Notes under the pieces: model-generated
Seen by the model: only the letters and a program-made list of their open reading frames with translations
What the model was told of the DNA's origin: nothing
Database searches by the model: none
Shown here: one piece after another, positions 43,108-51,115 of the stretch
Layout of the letters: every line of letters starts with the position of its first letter
Numbering within the stretch: position 1 is the stretch's first letter
Position numbers and translations under genes: made by a program
Assembly: GCF_036075115.1 (NCBI RefSeq)
Contig: NZ_CP107958.1
Span: 8,432,001 to 8,496,000, forward strand
DNA: 64,000 nucleotides
Source: Streptomyces sp. NBC_00377
GTDB lineage: Bacteria; Actinomycetota; Actinomycetes; Streptomycetales; Streptomycetaceae
Direction: 5' to 3'

Positions 43108-43590
43108 ATGACCACCGACGGATTCACCACGTGTCTCTGGTTCGACGGCCAGGCCGAGGAAGCCGCCCACCACTACGTCTCGGTCTTCAAGAACTCGAGC
43201 ATCGGCAACATCGGCCGCTACAACGAGGCCGGCCCGGGCCCGGCCGGCTCCGTGCTGGCCGTGGAGTTCACGGCCAACGGGCAGAAGTTCGTCGGCATCA
43301 ACGGCGGCCCGCAGTTCACGTTCAGCGAGGCGGTCTCCTTCCAGATCTACTGCGCGGACCAGGAGGAGGTCGACTACTACTGGACCAGGCTCACCGAGAA
43401 CGGCGGCGAGCCCGGCCCGTGCGGCTGGCTCAAGGACAAGTACGGCCTGTCCTGGCAGGTCATCCCGGACGGACTGATCGAGATGATCAGCGACCCCGAC
43501 CCCGAGAAGGCCACCCGCACCACCAAGGCCATGTACGCCATGAGCAAGCTCGACGTCGCCGCCCTGAAGAAGGCCTACGCGGGGGAGTAG
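43108..43590 (+). CDS. VOC-family protein, PhnB-like (160 aa)
   Basis: The start TTCLWFDGQAEEAAHHYVSV, the middle GQKFVGINGGPQFTFSEAVS and the end DKYGLSWQVIPDGLIEMIS match the PhnB or 3-demethylubiquinone-methyltransferase-like branch of the VOC superfamily. The C-terminal KATRTTKAMYAMSKLDVAAL is typical. The true function of this branch is unproven. The ATG at 43108 has GGAGG six bases upstream, better than the in-frame ATG at 43078. Confidence 0.9.
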   Translation: MTTDGFTTCLWFDGQAEEAAHHYVSVFKNSSIGNIGRYNEAGPGPAGSVLAVEFTANGQKFVGINGGPQFTFSEAVSFQIYCADQEEVDYYWTRLTENGGEPGPCGWLKDKYGLSWQVIPDGLIEMISDPDPEKATRTTKAMYAMSKLDVAALKKAYAGE

Positions 43591-43840
43591 ACGCCCGGTG
43601 AAAGGGGCGGGCGCGCTAACGGGCCTCGGCCAGGATCTCCCTGATCACATGCCGGGACTGTACGAACCTGCCGGAGCGGGCGGAGGGCGTCTCGTGAGTG
43701 CGACGGCTTCCGCCGCGTGCTCCCGCGCGCCGGAGCGCTCGTGTGTCACTCACGGTGCCCGGGTGTCTCGGCGCGCGGGCCGACGGCCGGGTGACTAGCG
43801 TGAGCAACCGGACAAAACATCTCACCGGAGGGCTGAGGTC

Positions 43841-44641
43841 ATGGCCGTACGAGCACTGGGAATCCCCTGCTGGGCCGACGCGATGTTCAGCGACGTGGAG
43901 GGCGCCAAGACGTTCTACGCCGAGGTCCTGGGCTGGACGTTCGGCGAGTCGTCGTCCGAGTACGGCAACTACACACAGGCCTACGCGAACGGCAAGGCGG
44001 TCGCCGCCGTCGTCCCGCCGATGCCCGGCCAGGAGGGGCAGTCGCAGTGGTGTCTGTACTTCGCCTCCCCGGACGCCGCCGCGACCGCCGCCAAGATCCG
44101 GGAGAACGGCGGTGAGGTGCTGATGGAGCCGATGCAGGTCGGCGAGTTCGGCACGATGTGCCTGGCCCGCGAGCCCAGCGGCGCCGTGTTCGGCGTGTGG
44201 CAGGCGGGTGTCCACGAGGGGTTCGAGGCGCCGCCGGAGCAGCCGGGCGCCTACTGCTGGGCCGAGGTCTTCACCCGCGAACCGGAGAAGACGGACGCGT
44301 TCTTCCCGGCCGTGTTCCCGTACAAGGCGAAGCAGCTCCAGGACGACGCGGTCGACTTCCGGGTGTTCGAGGTCGACGGCGAGATGGTCCTCGGCCGCAT
44401 GAGGATGACGGAGGAGTTCCCGCCCGAGGTCCCGTCGTACATCAACGTGTACTTCACGGTCGACAACTGCGACGAGGCCGTGGCCAGGGCCACCAAGCTC
44501 GGTGGCGTCCTGCGGTTCGGCCCGATGGACACACCGTTCGGACGGTTCGCCGCGATCAGCGACCCGCAGGGCGCGAACCTCTCACTCATCGACGTCACCA
44601 CCACGACGGGGGACATGCCGCAGACGAAGGACGTCTCCTAG
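43841..44641 (+). CDS. two-domain VOC (glyoxalase-like) protein (266 aa)
   Basis: Two VOC units in tandem: unit 1 with PCWADAMFSDVEGAKTFYAE and GEFGTMCLAREPSGAVFGVWQ (residues ~9-118), unit 2 with GAYCWAEVFTREPEKTDAFF and PFGRFAAISDPQGANLSLID (~135-252). This is the Streptomyces family often annotated as hydroxylase or 27-kDa antigen CFP30B-like. GGAGGG lies upstream of the ATG. No partner gene is adjacent. Confidence 0.9.
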   Translation: MAVRALGIPCWADAMFSDVEGAKTFYAEVLGWTFGESSSEYGNYTQAYANGKAVAAVVPPMPGQEGQSQWCLYFASPDAAATAAKIRENGGEVLMEPMQVGEFGTMCLAREPSGAVFGVWQAGVHEGFEAPPEQPGAYCWAEVFTREPEKTDAFFPAVFPYKAKQLQDDAVDFRVFEVDGEMVLGRMRMTEEFPPEVPSYINVYFTVDNCDEAVARATKLGGVLRFGPMDTPFGRFAAISDPQGANLSLIDVTTTTGDMPQTKDVS

Positions 44642-44684
44642 CCGCCCGGTGGAGCGCCCCGCGGGGCGTGGCATGATCGTGCGC

Positions 44685-45392
44685 ATGCGTGAACGAGTGG
44701 TGGCCGCGTGCGACGGGGCCTCGAAGGGGAATCCGGGACCGGCGGGCTGGGCGTGGGTGGTCGCGGACGACGCGCAGACACCGGCCCGCTGGGAGGCGGG
44801 GCCGCTCGGGAAGGCGACCAACAACATCGCCGAACTCACCGCGCTGGAACGCCTGCTGGCGTCGACCGACCCGGATGTGCCGCTCGAGGTCCGGATGGAC
44901 TCGCAGTACGCCATGAAGGCCGTCACCACCTGGCTGCCGGGCTGGAAGCGCAACGGCTGGAAGACGTCCGCGGGCAAGCCGGTGGCCAATCAGGAGCTGG
45001 TCGTCCGTATCGACGAACTGCTCGACGGCCGCTCGGTGGACTTCCGCTACGTGCCCGCCCACCAGGTCGACGGCGACCCGCTCAACGACTTCGCCGACCG
45101 CGCCGCCAGCCAGGCGGCGATCGTCCAGCAGCCGGCCGGCAGCGACCGGGGTTCCCCGGAGCCGCCGGCCTCGCCGGACACCCCGAAGGCGAGGTCCGGG
45201 GCGAAACCGGACCGCTCCGCCGGGAGCAGATCTCCCCGGCGGAGCGGTGGTGCGGCGTCCCGCACGATCAAGGCCAAGTTCGCCGGCCGCTGTGTGTGCG
45301 GCCGCCCGTACGCCGCCGGCGAGCAGATCGCCAAGAACGCGCAGGGCTGGGGGCACCCGGAGTGCCGTACGGCGGACGCCGCCGAGAGCTGA
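44685..45392 (+). CDS. rnhA: ribonuclease HI with C-terminal zinc-finger-like domain (235 aa)
   Basis: RNase HI cuts RNA in RNA-DNA hybrids. The catalytic carboxylates are in AACDGASKGNPGP (Asp), NNIAELTALERLL (Glu), VRMDSQYAMK (Asp) and LNDFADRAA (Asp). After residue ~150 a Pro/Ser linker leads to GRCVCGRPYAAGEQI and GWGHPECR, a C-x-C...H-x2-C arrangement that probably binds zinc. The ATG at 44685 lies seven bases after CATGAT (44672-44677), a fair -10 of a leaderless message; an ATG at 44673 is also in frame. Confidence 0.9.
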   Translation: MRERVVAACDGASKGNPGPAGWAWVVADDAQTPARWEAGPLGKATNNIAELTALERLLASTDPDVPLEVRMDSQYAMKAVTTWLPGWKRNGWKTSAGKPVANQELVVRIDELLDGRSVDFRYVPAHQVDGDPLNDFADRAASQAAIVQQPAGSDRGSPEPPASPDTPKARSGAKPDRSAGSRSPRRSGGAASRTIKAKFAGRCVCGRPYAAGEQIAKNAQGWGHPECRTADAAES

Positions 45393-45407
45393 TCCGTGGC
45401 GCGCCGG

Positions 45408-45860
45408 TCACACCACCGCGCCGCGCCAGCCTCCGGTCTCGAGCCCGCGGTTCTCGATGAACTCCTTGAAGCGCTCCAGGTCACCCTTGGTCTGGCGCTT
45501 CACGAAGCCCAGCTTGTCGCCGACGGTCTCGGCCAGCCCCTCCGGCTGGAATTCCAGTTGGAGCATCACCTTGGTGTGACTGTTGTCGAGCCGGTGGAAG
45601 GTCACCACGCCGGCCTGCTTGGCCTCGCCGGAGATCGTGGTCCAGGCGACCCGTTCGTCCGGGATCTGCTCCGTGATCTCCGCGTCGAACTCCCGGTGCA
45701 CGCCGTTCACACTGGTCACCCAGTGGGTGAGCGTGTCGGTGCGCTGCTCGATGCGGTCCACCCCGCTCATGAACTCGGGGAACGTCTCGAACTGGGTCCA
45801 CTGGTTGTAGGCGGTGTGCACGGGCACGCCGACCTCGATGGATTCCTCGACCTGCGACAC
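45408..45860 (-). CDS. SRPBCC-family (cyclase/dehydrase-like) stress-type protein (150 aa)
   Basis: This START/Bet v1-fold protein begins SQVEESIEVGVPVHTAYNQW and FETFPEFMSGVDRI, followed by REFDAEITEQIPDERVAWTT and VMLQLEFQPEGLAETVGDKL. Such proteins bind a hydrophobic ligand; many actinobacterial ones respond to osmotic stress. A SigB-type promoter at 45915-45938 is the best I can find in the window, which supports stress control. GGAGG (on the minus strand, near 45870) precedes the ATG. Confidence 0.9.
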   Translation of the reverse strand: MSQVEESIEVGVPVHTAYNQWTQFETFPEFMSGVDRIEQRTDTLTHWVTSVNGVHREFDAEITEQIPDERVAWTTISGEAKQAGVVTFHRLDNSHTKVMLQLEFQPEGLAETVGDKLGFVKRQTKGDLERFKEFIENRGLETGGWRGAVV

Positions 45861-45914
45861 GAACGTCTCCTCCTTCGTTCTCGTGAAGCGTCTCGTCGCT
45901 CTTGTCCGTCGCGG

Positions 45915-45938
45915 GTACCCGTGACCTGCGCGGCAAAC
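45915..45938 (-). promoter_or_regulatory. SigB-type promoter of the SRPBCC gene
   Basis: On the minus strand GTTT (45938-45935) is followed after 14 bp by GGGTAC (45920-45915), an exact match to the strong form of the SigB consensus. The start point would be about 48 bases before the ATG at 45860. Confidence 0.7.
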
Positions 45939-45951
45939 CGGCGGACGGGGA

Positions 45952-46776
45952 TCAGTCGGTGTCGAAGGTGTAGTGCGGGGTGTGATCGAGAAGGTCCGCC
46001 GGGGTGGTGTCGTTCCAGGGCTTCATCGTCTCGTGGAGGTCGACGACGTCCGGCGTTCCGCCGCCCGGCAGGTATCCGGAGCCCGGGTGCCGGCGCTGCC
46101 ACTGGGCCCACAGCTTGTCGATGTAAGCGTGATGCAGCCAGAACACCGGGTCGTTGGGGGAGACCCCGGTCGCCATCTGTCCGCCGACCCAGACATGGAC
46201 CCGGTTGTGCAGATTCACCCCGCGCCAGCCCTCCAGATGATTGCGGAAGCCGTCGGAGGCGCTGTTCCACGGAGCCATGTCGTAGGCCGTCATCGCCAGC
46301 ACCGACTCGACCTCGGCCCGGGTGGGCAGTTCACGGACGCCCGCGCCGAGCGCGCGCCGCAGGTAGGTGCGGCCGTCCACCCGGACGCCGATCGCCCAGT
46401 CGCCAGCCGACGCGGCGAACGGTCCGTCCATGACCTGGCCGTCGCGGCTGCGCCCCGTGCCGCCGAGGAAGTCCGGCGCCCACAGGGAGGAGCGCGGCGA
46501 ACGGTCGGCGGACCAGTCCCAGTACGGCAGTGCCACCGAGGCGTCCACCGACTGCAGGGCCCGCTCGAACTCGAGCAGGAATCTGCGGTGCCACGGCAGG
46601 AAGGACGGAGAACGGTGGCCGGTGCGCTCGCCGTTGTCGGTGTCACCGAGGATGAACCCGTTGTGGGTGGTGACGAAGGCGTCGTAGCGGCCGCTGCGCT
46701 TGAGTTCGAGGACGGCGGCGACGAACCGGCGCTTCTCGTCGGAGGTCAGGGACGCCTGGTTCTTGCGGACGGTCAT
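45952..46776 (-). CDS. melC2: tyrosinase MelC2 (274 aa)
   Basis: This type-3 copper enzyme oxidises tyrosine to dopaquinone for melanin. All six copper ligands are present at the usual numbers: CuA His38 (TTHNGF), His54 (TGHRSP), His63 (PWHRRF), and CuB His190 and His194 (LHNRVHVWVGG) and His216 (FWLHHAYID). NDPVFWLHHAYIDKLWAQWQ is the classic CuB motif. It has no signal peptide and leaves the cell bound to MelC1. GGAG lies upstream of the ATG. It is second in the operon, 56 bp after melC1. Confidence 0.97.
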   Translation of the reverse strand: MTVRKNQASLTSDEKRRFVAAVLELKRSGRYDAFVTTHNGFILGDTDNGERTGHRSPSFLPWHRRFLLEFERALQSVDASVALPYWDWSADRSPRSSLWAPDFLGGTGRSRDGQVMDGPFAASAGDWAIGVRVDGRTYLRRALGAGVRELPTRAEVESVLAMTAYDMAPWNSASDGFRNHLEGWRGVNLHNRVHVWVGGQMATGVSPNDPVFWLHHAYIDKLWAQWQRRHPGSGYLPGGGTPDVVDLHETMKPWNDTTPADLLDHTPHYTFDTD

Positions 46777-46832
46777 GTGTGGTGCTCCTGGTGTGCGCGG
46801 GAGGTGAGGGCGGGTCGTCCGGCCGGCGCCGG

Positions 46833-47201
46833 TCAGCCGGCGGGGAACGGCACGAGCCGGGCGCCCTGGAGCTCGTCGACCGCGGCCCGGGCCGCGGCCC
46901 GCGGCGTGGGTACCGGGTCGTAGTGGCTCACCACGCTGATCCAGGTGCCGTCGGCGTTGCGCATCACGTGCAGTTCGACCCCGTCGACGTACACGGCGTA
47001 GCCGCCGCCGTGGTGATGACCGCCCCCGGCGGCGGACCGGCCCTGTATCCGGCGGCCCCGGTAGACCTCGTCGAAGGAGTCGGGGGAGGCGGGGGAGTCG
47101 TGGTGGTGGTCGGCGGCCCGGGCGGCGGGGGCGGCGACCAGCGGGGCTCCGGCGACGGCGGCCGCCGCGGTGAGCGCGCGACGACGGCTGAGTTCCGGCA
47201 T
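46833..47201 (-). CDS. melC1: tyrosinase copper chaperone MelC1 (122 aa)
   Basis: MelC1 loads copper into apo-tyrosinase and carries it out through the Tat system. The N-terminus SRRRALTAAAAVAGAPLVAA is a Tat signal ending in ARA near residue 29. His-rich ADHHHDS and GGGHHHGGGYAVYVDG, then ELHVMRNADGTWISVVSHYD and ARAAVDELQGARLVPF, are the family's hallmarks. AGGAGG lies seven bases before the ATG. Confidence 0.95.
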   Translation of the reverse strand: MPELSRRRALTAAAAVAGAPLVAAPAARAADHHHDSPASPDSFDEVYRGRRIQGRSAAGGGHHHGGGYAVYVDGVELHVMRNADGTWISVVSHYDPVPTPRAAARAAVDELQGARLVPFPAG

Positions 47202-47557
47202 ACGGGACCTCCTGGGGTGTGTTGGGTTGACGACCCCGTATGCCTATCGACCTGCACGAGAAAGGGAGAAATCCCTCGCACCGGGTTGGCTGCGATCCGG
47301 ACATTCACTTACATGTCGTGCAGTCTTGAACGAAGATGATCTTGTCGCTTTCGGGTGCTCGCACCGTGCGGAAGGGGCAATTCCTTTCCGTGCGTGCACC
47401 GCTTCCGGTGATCTTTCGCGCACCGCCCGGCCGGTGGTGGTGTGGCCCACGTGCGGAAAGTGGCGCGATCGGGCAGGTGGGGCGGCTCCTGGCGCCCGCC
47501 GCGCCCTGCTACCCTGCGTCGTCAATCAAACACGTCTGGTGACTCCTGGGAGTGTGC
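47202..47557. other. divergent control region between melC1 and the monooxygenase, 356 bp
   Basis: No gene is seen. The region is less GC-rich than its surroundings and should hold both promoters. An interrupted inverted repeat CGGAA...TTCCG lies near 47370-47396 (within GTGCGGAAGGGGCAATTCC). No confident -10/-35 pair can be named for either gene. Confidence 0.5.
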
Positions 47558-48769
47558 GTGAAGGTCGCCTGTGTCGGCGGCGGGCCCGCCGGCCTGTATC
47601 TCTCGATCCTGCTCAAACGGCAGAACCCGTCCCACGACATCACCGTCCACGAGCGCAACCCCGAGGGCTCGACCTACGGCTGGGGCGTCACGTACTGGCA
47701 GGGGCTCCTCGACCGACTCCGGGTCTGCGACCCCGAGTCGGCGCGCGCGATCGAGGAGGCCTCCGTCCGCTGGACGCAGGGCGTCGCCCACGTGGGGGAT
47801 CTGGCGACCCGTCAGCCCGGCGACGAGGGACACGGCATCGGCCGTCACAAGCTGCTGGAGATCCTCGCCGCCCGCGCCCGCGCACTCGGCGTACGGCTGG
47901 AGTTCGAGAGCGACATCACCGCCGACGACCCCCCGGACGCCGATCTCGTCGTCGCCGGCGACGGCGTCCACAGCGTCCTGCGCACGCACCACGCGGACGA
48001 GTTCGGCGCCGCACTCACGCCGGGACGCAACTCCTACATCTGGCTCGGCACCACCAAGGTCTTCGACTCCTTCACCTTCGCGTTCGTGGAGACCGAGCAC
48101 GGCTGGATCTGGTGCTACGGCTACCCCTTCAGCTCCGAGCAGAGCACCTGCGTCATCGAGTGCGCACCCGAGACCCTGACCGGGCTCGGTCTCGACCGCG
48201 CGAGCGAGGGCGACCGGCTGGCCCGCCTGGAGAAGCTGTTCGCGCACATCCTCGACGGCCACGCGCTGATCGGCCGCGCCGCCGCCGACGGCAGCACCCA
48301 GTGGCTGACCTTCCGCACCCTCACCAACCGCACCTGGTTCCACGGCAATCTCGTCCTCCTCGGCGACGCCGCCCACACCACGCACTACTCGATCGGCGCC
48401 GGTACCACCCTCGCCCTGGAGGACGCCATCGCCCTCGCCGACGCCCTGCGCGAGAGCGCGGACCTTCCGCGGGCCCTCGCCCGCTACGAGCAGGAGCGCA
48501 AGGCGGCCCTGCTGTCCCGGCAGAGCGCAGCCCGCTACAGCGCCCAGTGGTACGAGAACCTCACCCGCTACATCCACCTCCCCCCGGAGCAGATGTTCGC
48601 CCTCCTCGGGCAGCGCCACTCACCCCTGCTGCCCTATGTGCCGCCCCAGCTGTACTACCGGCTCGACCGGGCGGCCGGACGACTGGAGGCCCTGCGCCGG
48701 CTCAAGCGCTGGCTGGGGCCGAAGCTGGCGCGCGGCGCCCACGTCAGGGCACTGACCACACAGAAGTAG
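47558..48769 (+). CDS. FAD-dependent monooxygenase (403 aa)
   Basis: This flavoprotein hydroxylase has the FAD-binding start KVACVGGGPAGLYLSILLKR, HERNPEGSTYGWGVTYWQGL, the DG motif LVVAGDGVHSVLRTHH and the GD motif LVLLGDAAHTTHYSIGAGTT. It resembles the flavin domain of salicylyl-CoA 5-hydroxylase and 2-aminobenzoyl-CoA monooxygenase, so an aromatic acyl-CoA substrate is plausible. The GTG at 47558 has GGGAG five bases upstream and removes two residues from the longer frame. It ends at a strong terminator hairpin. Confidence 0.9.
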   Translation: MKVACVGGGPAGLYLSILLKRQNPSHDITVHERNPEGSTYGWGVTYWQGLLDRLRVCDPESARAIEEASVRWTQGVAHVGDLATRQPGDEGHGIGRHKLLEILAARARALGVRLEFESDITADDPPDADLVVAGDGVHSVLRTHHADEFGAALTPGRNSYIWLGTTKVFDSFTFAFVETEHGWIWCYGYPFSSEQSTCVIECAPETLTGLGLDRASEGDRLARLEKLFAHILDGHALIGRAAADGSTQWLTFRTLTNRTWFHGNLVLLGDAAHTTHYSIGAGTTLALEDAIALADALRESADLPRALARYEQERKAALLSRQSAARYSAQWYENLTRYIHLPPEQMFALLGQRHSPLLPYVPPQLYYRLDRAAGRLEALRRLKRWLGPKLARGAHVRALTTQK

Positions 48770-48803
48770 CCCCGGAAGGGGGCAGGGCACGGTCGGCGAA
48801 ACC

Positions 48804-48854
48804 TTGGGTGAATGGCAATTCACTGCTACGGTGAATTGCCATTCACCCTTTTTT
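48804..48854. promoter_or_regulatory. duplicated TetR-type operator, promoter of the MFS gene and terminator hairpin
   Basis: The arms GGGTGAATGGCAATTCAC (48806-48823) and its exact complement (48831-48848) are 18 bp each with a 7-nt loop, followed by six T: a textbook terminator for the monooxygenase gene. Each arm is itself a palindrome, GTGAAT-N4-ATTCAC (48808-48823 and 48831-48846), with centres 23 bp apart. TTGGGT (48804-48809) and TACGGT (48827-48832), 17 bp apart, form a promoter for the MFS gene with one operator inside it and one over the start point. Confidence 0.8.
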
Positions 48855-48882
48855 GTTCACCCCGTAGGCCGCTGGAGTGCCC

Positions 48883-50367
48883 ATGGCGTCGCCCGCTCCG
48901 ATACCCGCCCCGGACGGGACGGACCGCGGCCTGCGGGCCCGGCTCACCATCCCGGTCCTGGCCTACTGCGGCATTCTCATGGCGGTCATGCAGACCGTCG
49001 TCGTCCCGCTGCTGCCCGACCTGCCCCGGCTGACCGGCGCCTCGGCGGGCGCCGTCTCCTGGATGGTGACCGCCTCCCTGCTGTCCGGCGCGGTCCTCAC
49101 CCCCGTCCTCGGCCGCGCCGGGGACATGTACGGCAAGCGGCGGGTGCTGCTCCTCTCGTTCGCCCTGATGGCCGCCGGCTCGGTGATCTGCGCCCTGACC
49201 TCCGACATCGGCGTGCTCATCGCGGCCCGCGCACTCCAGGGCGCCGCGTCCTCCGTCGTCCCGCTGTCCATCAGCATCCTGCGCGACGAACTGCCGCCGC
49301 AGCGCCGGGGATCCGCCGTGGCGCTGATGAGCTCCACCGTCGGCATCGGCGCCGCGCTCGGACTGCCGGCGGCAGCCGTGGTCGTGCAGTACGCGAACTG
49401 GCACGTGATGTTCTGGGTGACCGCCGCGCTGGGCGCGACCGGTGTCGCGCTCATCCGGTGGGCGGTGCCGGAATCGCCCGTGCGCGAGCCCGGCAGGTTC
49501 GACGTGACGGGGGCGCTCGGGCTCGCCGCGGGGCTGATCAGCCTGCTCCTCGCCGTGTCGCAGGGCGGCCAGTGGGGCTGGGGGAGCGCCCGGATCACGG
49601 GCCTCTTCCTCGCCGCCGCGCTCGTCCTCGGCCTGTGGTGGTGGCACCAGTTGCGCGCCGAACAGCCCCTGGTGGACCTGCGGCTGGTGTCCCGGCCGAG
49701 GGTCGGCCTGTCCCACCTCGCGGCGCTCCTGACGGGCTTCGCCTTCTACGCCAACTCCCTGGTCACCGCCCAGCTGGTGCAGGCGCCCGTGGCGAGCGGG
49801 TACGGCCTCGGCCTGTCCATCGTCCAGACGGGCCTGTGCCTGCTCCCCGGCGGCATCACCATGCTGCTGTTCTCGCCGCTCTCCGCACGCATCTCCGAGG
49901 CGCGCGGGCCGCGGATCACCCTCGCCCTGGGCGCCGCCGTCATCGCCTCCGGGTACGCCCTACGCGTCGTCGACAGCCACGAACTGTGGATGATCATGGC
50001 GGGGGCCACGGTCGTCGCCACCGGCACCACCCTCGCCTACTCCGCGCTGCCGTCGTTGATCCTGCGCGCCGTCCCGCCCGGCCAGACCGCCTCGGCGAAC
50101 GGCGTCAACGTACTGATGCGCACCATCGGCCAGGCCACCTCCAGCGCCGTCGTCGCCGCCGTCCTCGTGCACCACACCAGCCTCGTCGGCGGAGCCCCGG
50201 TGCCGACCCTGCACGGATATCTGCTGGCCTTCGCCACCGCCGGCGCGGTGGCCCTCGCCGCGTGCGCGGTGGCGCTCACCATCCCCGGCGACCCCGGACC
50301 GGACGGCACACGGCGCGCCCCCGGGCGTACCCGCTCCGTGAGCGACGGGGCACTCGAGGGAGCATGA
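48883..50367 (+). CDS. MFS drug-type exporter, DHA2/14-helix class (494 aa)
   Basis: The protein has about 14 hydrophobic helices. The loop 2-3 motif GRAGDMYGKRRVLLLSF (motif A) and GIGAALGLPAAAVVVQYANW (motif C region) are typical of drug:H+ antiporters. The start is ATG 48883 with GGAG five bases upstream. It overlaps the TetR gene (ATGA). The duplicated operator upstream indicates repression by that TetR protein and induction by a substrate. The substrate is unknown. Confidence 0.92.
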   Translation: MASPAPIPAPDGTDRGLRARLTIPVLAYCGILMAVMQTVVVPLLPDLPRLTGASAGAVSWMVTASLLSGAVLTPVLGRAGDMYGKRRVLLLSFALMAAGSVICALTSDIGVLIAARALQGAASSVVPLSISILRDELPPQRRGSAVALMSSTVGIGAALGLPAAAVVVQYANWHVMFWVTAALGATGVALIRWAVPESPVREPGRFDVTGALGLAAGLISLLLAVSQGGQWGWGSARITGLFLAAALVLGLWWWHQLRAEQPLVDLRLVSRPRVGLSHLAALLTGFAFYANSLVTAQLVQAPVASGYGLGLSIVQTGLCLLPGGITMLLFSPLSARISEARGPRITLALGAAVIASGYALRVVDSHELWMIMAGATVVATGTTLAYSALPSLILRAVPPGQTASANGVNVLMRTIGQATSSAVVAAVLVHHTSLVGGAPVPTLHGYLLAFATAGAVALAACAVALTIPGDPGPDGTRRAPGRTRSVSDGALEGA

Positions 50368-50993
50368 GTGCCGTGAGCACCCCACCCGACTCCTCCGCCA
50401 TGAGCACCCCACCCGACTCCGCCGCGGGCGGCCCGCCGTCCCCCGCACGGCGTGACGCCGAGGCGACCAGAGCGGCGATCCTGCGCGCCGCCCGGTACCT
50501 CCTCGCCCGCCACGCGCACGCCGACATCACGCTCAAGGCCGTCGCGGAACGCGCCGGGGTGAGCGCCCCGCTGGTCCTGAAGTACTTCGGAAACAAGGAC
50601 GCCCTGTTCGCCCGGGTGATGTCCTTCGAGGAGGACGCCGACGCCCTGCTGGACGCCCCGCCGGAGGAGTTGGGCCGGCACATGGTCCGGCACGTCGTGG
50701 TCAGCCAGCGCGAGCGCGGAGCCGACCCGCTGCTGCGCATCGCCTTCGCGCCCCTGCACGGCGACCACGGTGACGTCCTGCGCGCCAACTTCCGCACCCA
50801 GGTCACCGCACGGCTGGCCGCCCGCCTCACCGGCCCCGACCCGGGGCTGCGCGCCGAACTCGCCGTCGCCGCGGTGCTCGGGCTCGGCGTCATGTACGGC
50901 ATCGCCCGCGGGAGCGAGCTGCGCGAGACGCCGGTCGAGCACATCGTCGACCGGTACGGGCCGGCGGTGCAGGCCCACCTGGACTCGGCCTAG
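50364..50993 (+). CDS. TetR-family repressor of the MFS exporter (209 aa)
   Basis: The DNA-binding domain is ATRAAILRAARYLLARHAHA, DITLKAVAERAGVSAPLVLK, YFGNKDALFARVMSFEEDAD (residues ~34-92). The C-terminal ligand domain has no close specific match. The ATG overlaps the exporter stop. A 27-bp duplication at the 5' end gives two further in-frame starts (GTG 50373, ATG 50400), so the N-terminal tail may vary. The divided palindromes GTGAAT-N4-ATTCAC before the exporter are its probable operators. Confidence 0.9.
   Translation: MSAVSTPPDSSAMSTPPDSAAGGPPSPARRDAEATRAAILRAARYLLARHAHADITLKAVAERAGVSAPLVLKYFGNKDALFARVMSFEEDADALLDAPPEELGRHMVRHVVVSQRERGADPLLRIAFAPLHGDHGDVLRANFRTQVTARLAARLTGPDPGLRAELAVAAVLGLGVMYGIARGSELRETPVEHIVDRYGPAVQAHLDSA
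50373..50426 (+). repeat. 27-bp tandem duplication at the TetR start
   Basis: Two copies (50373-50399 and 50400-50426) agree at 24 of 27 bases and both begin with a start-like codon and GAGCACCCCACCCGACTCC. They encode VSTPPDSSA and MSTPPDSAA. Confidence 0.85.
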
Positions 50994-51115
50994 GGACACG
51001 GCCCAGGGGCACGGACGCCCGCGCCGGCACGCGGCCGGACGAGGTGCGGGTGTGCGGGTGGCCGCTCGGAGCGCTCCGTTCCGCACCGCGTCACGGCGGA
51101 TGACAGACTGATGCC

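Noticed and set aside
43616..43753. 45-codon minus-strand ORF ending FVQSRHVIREILAEAR
   Set aside because: It has a GTG start but no ribosome site or recognisable family; too weak to call.
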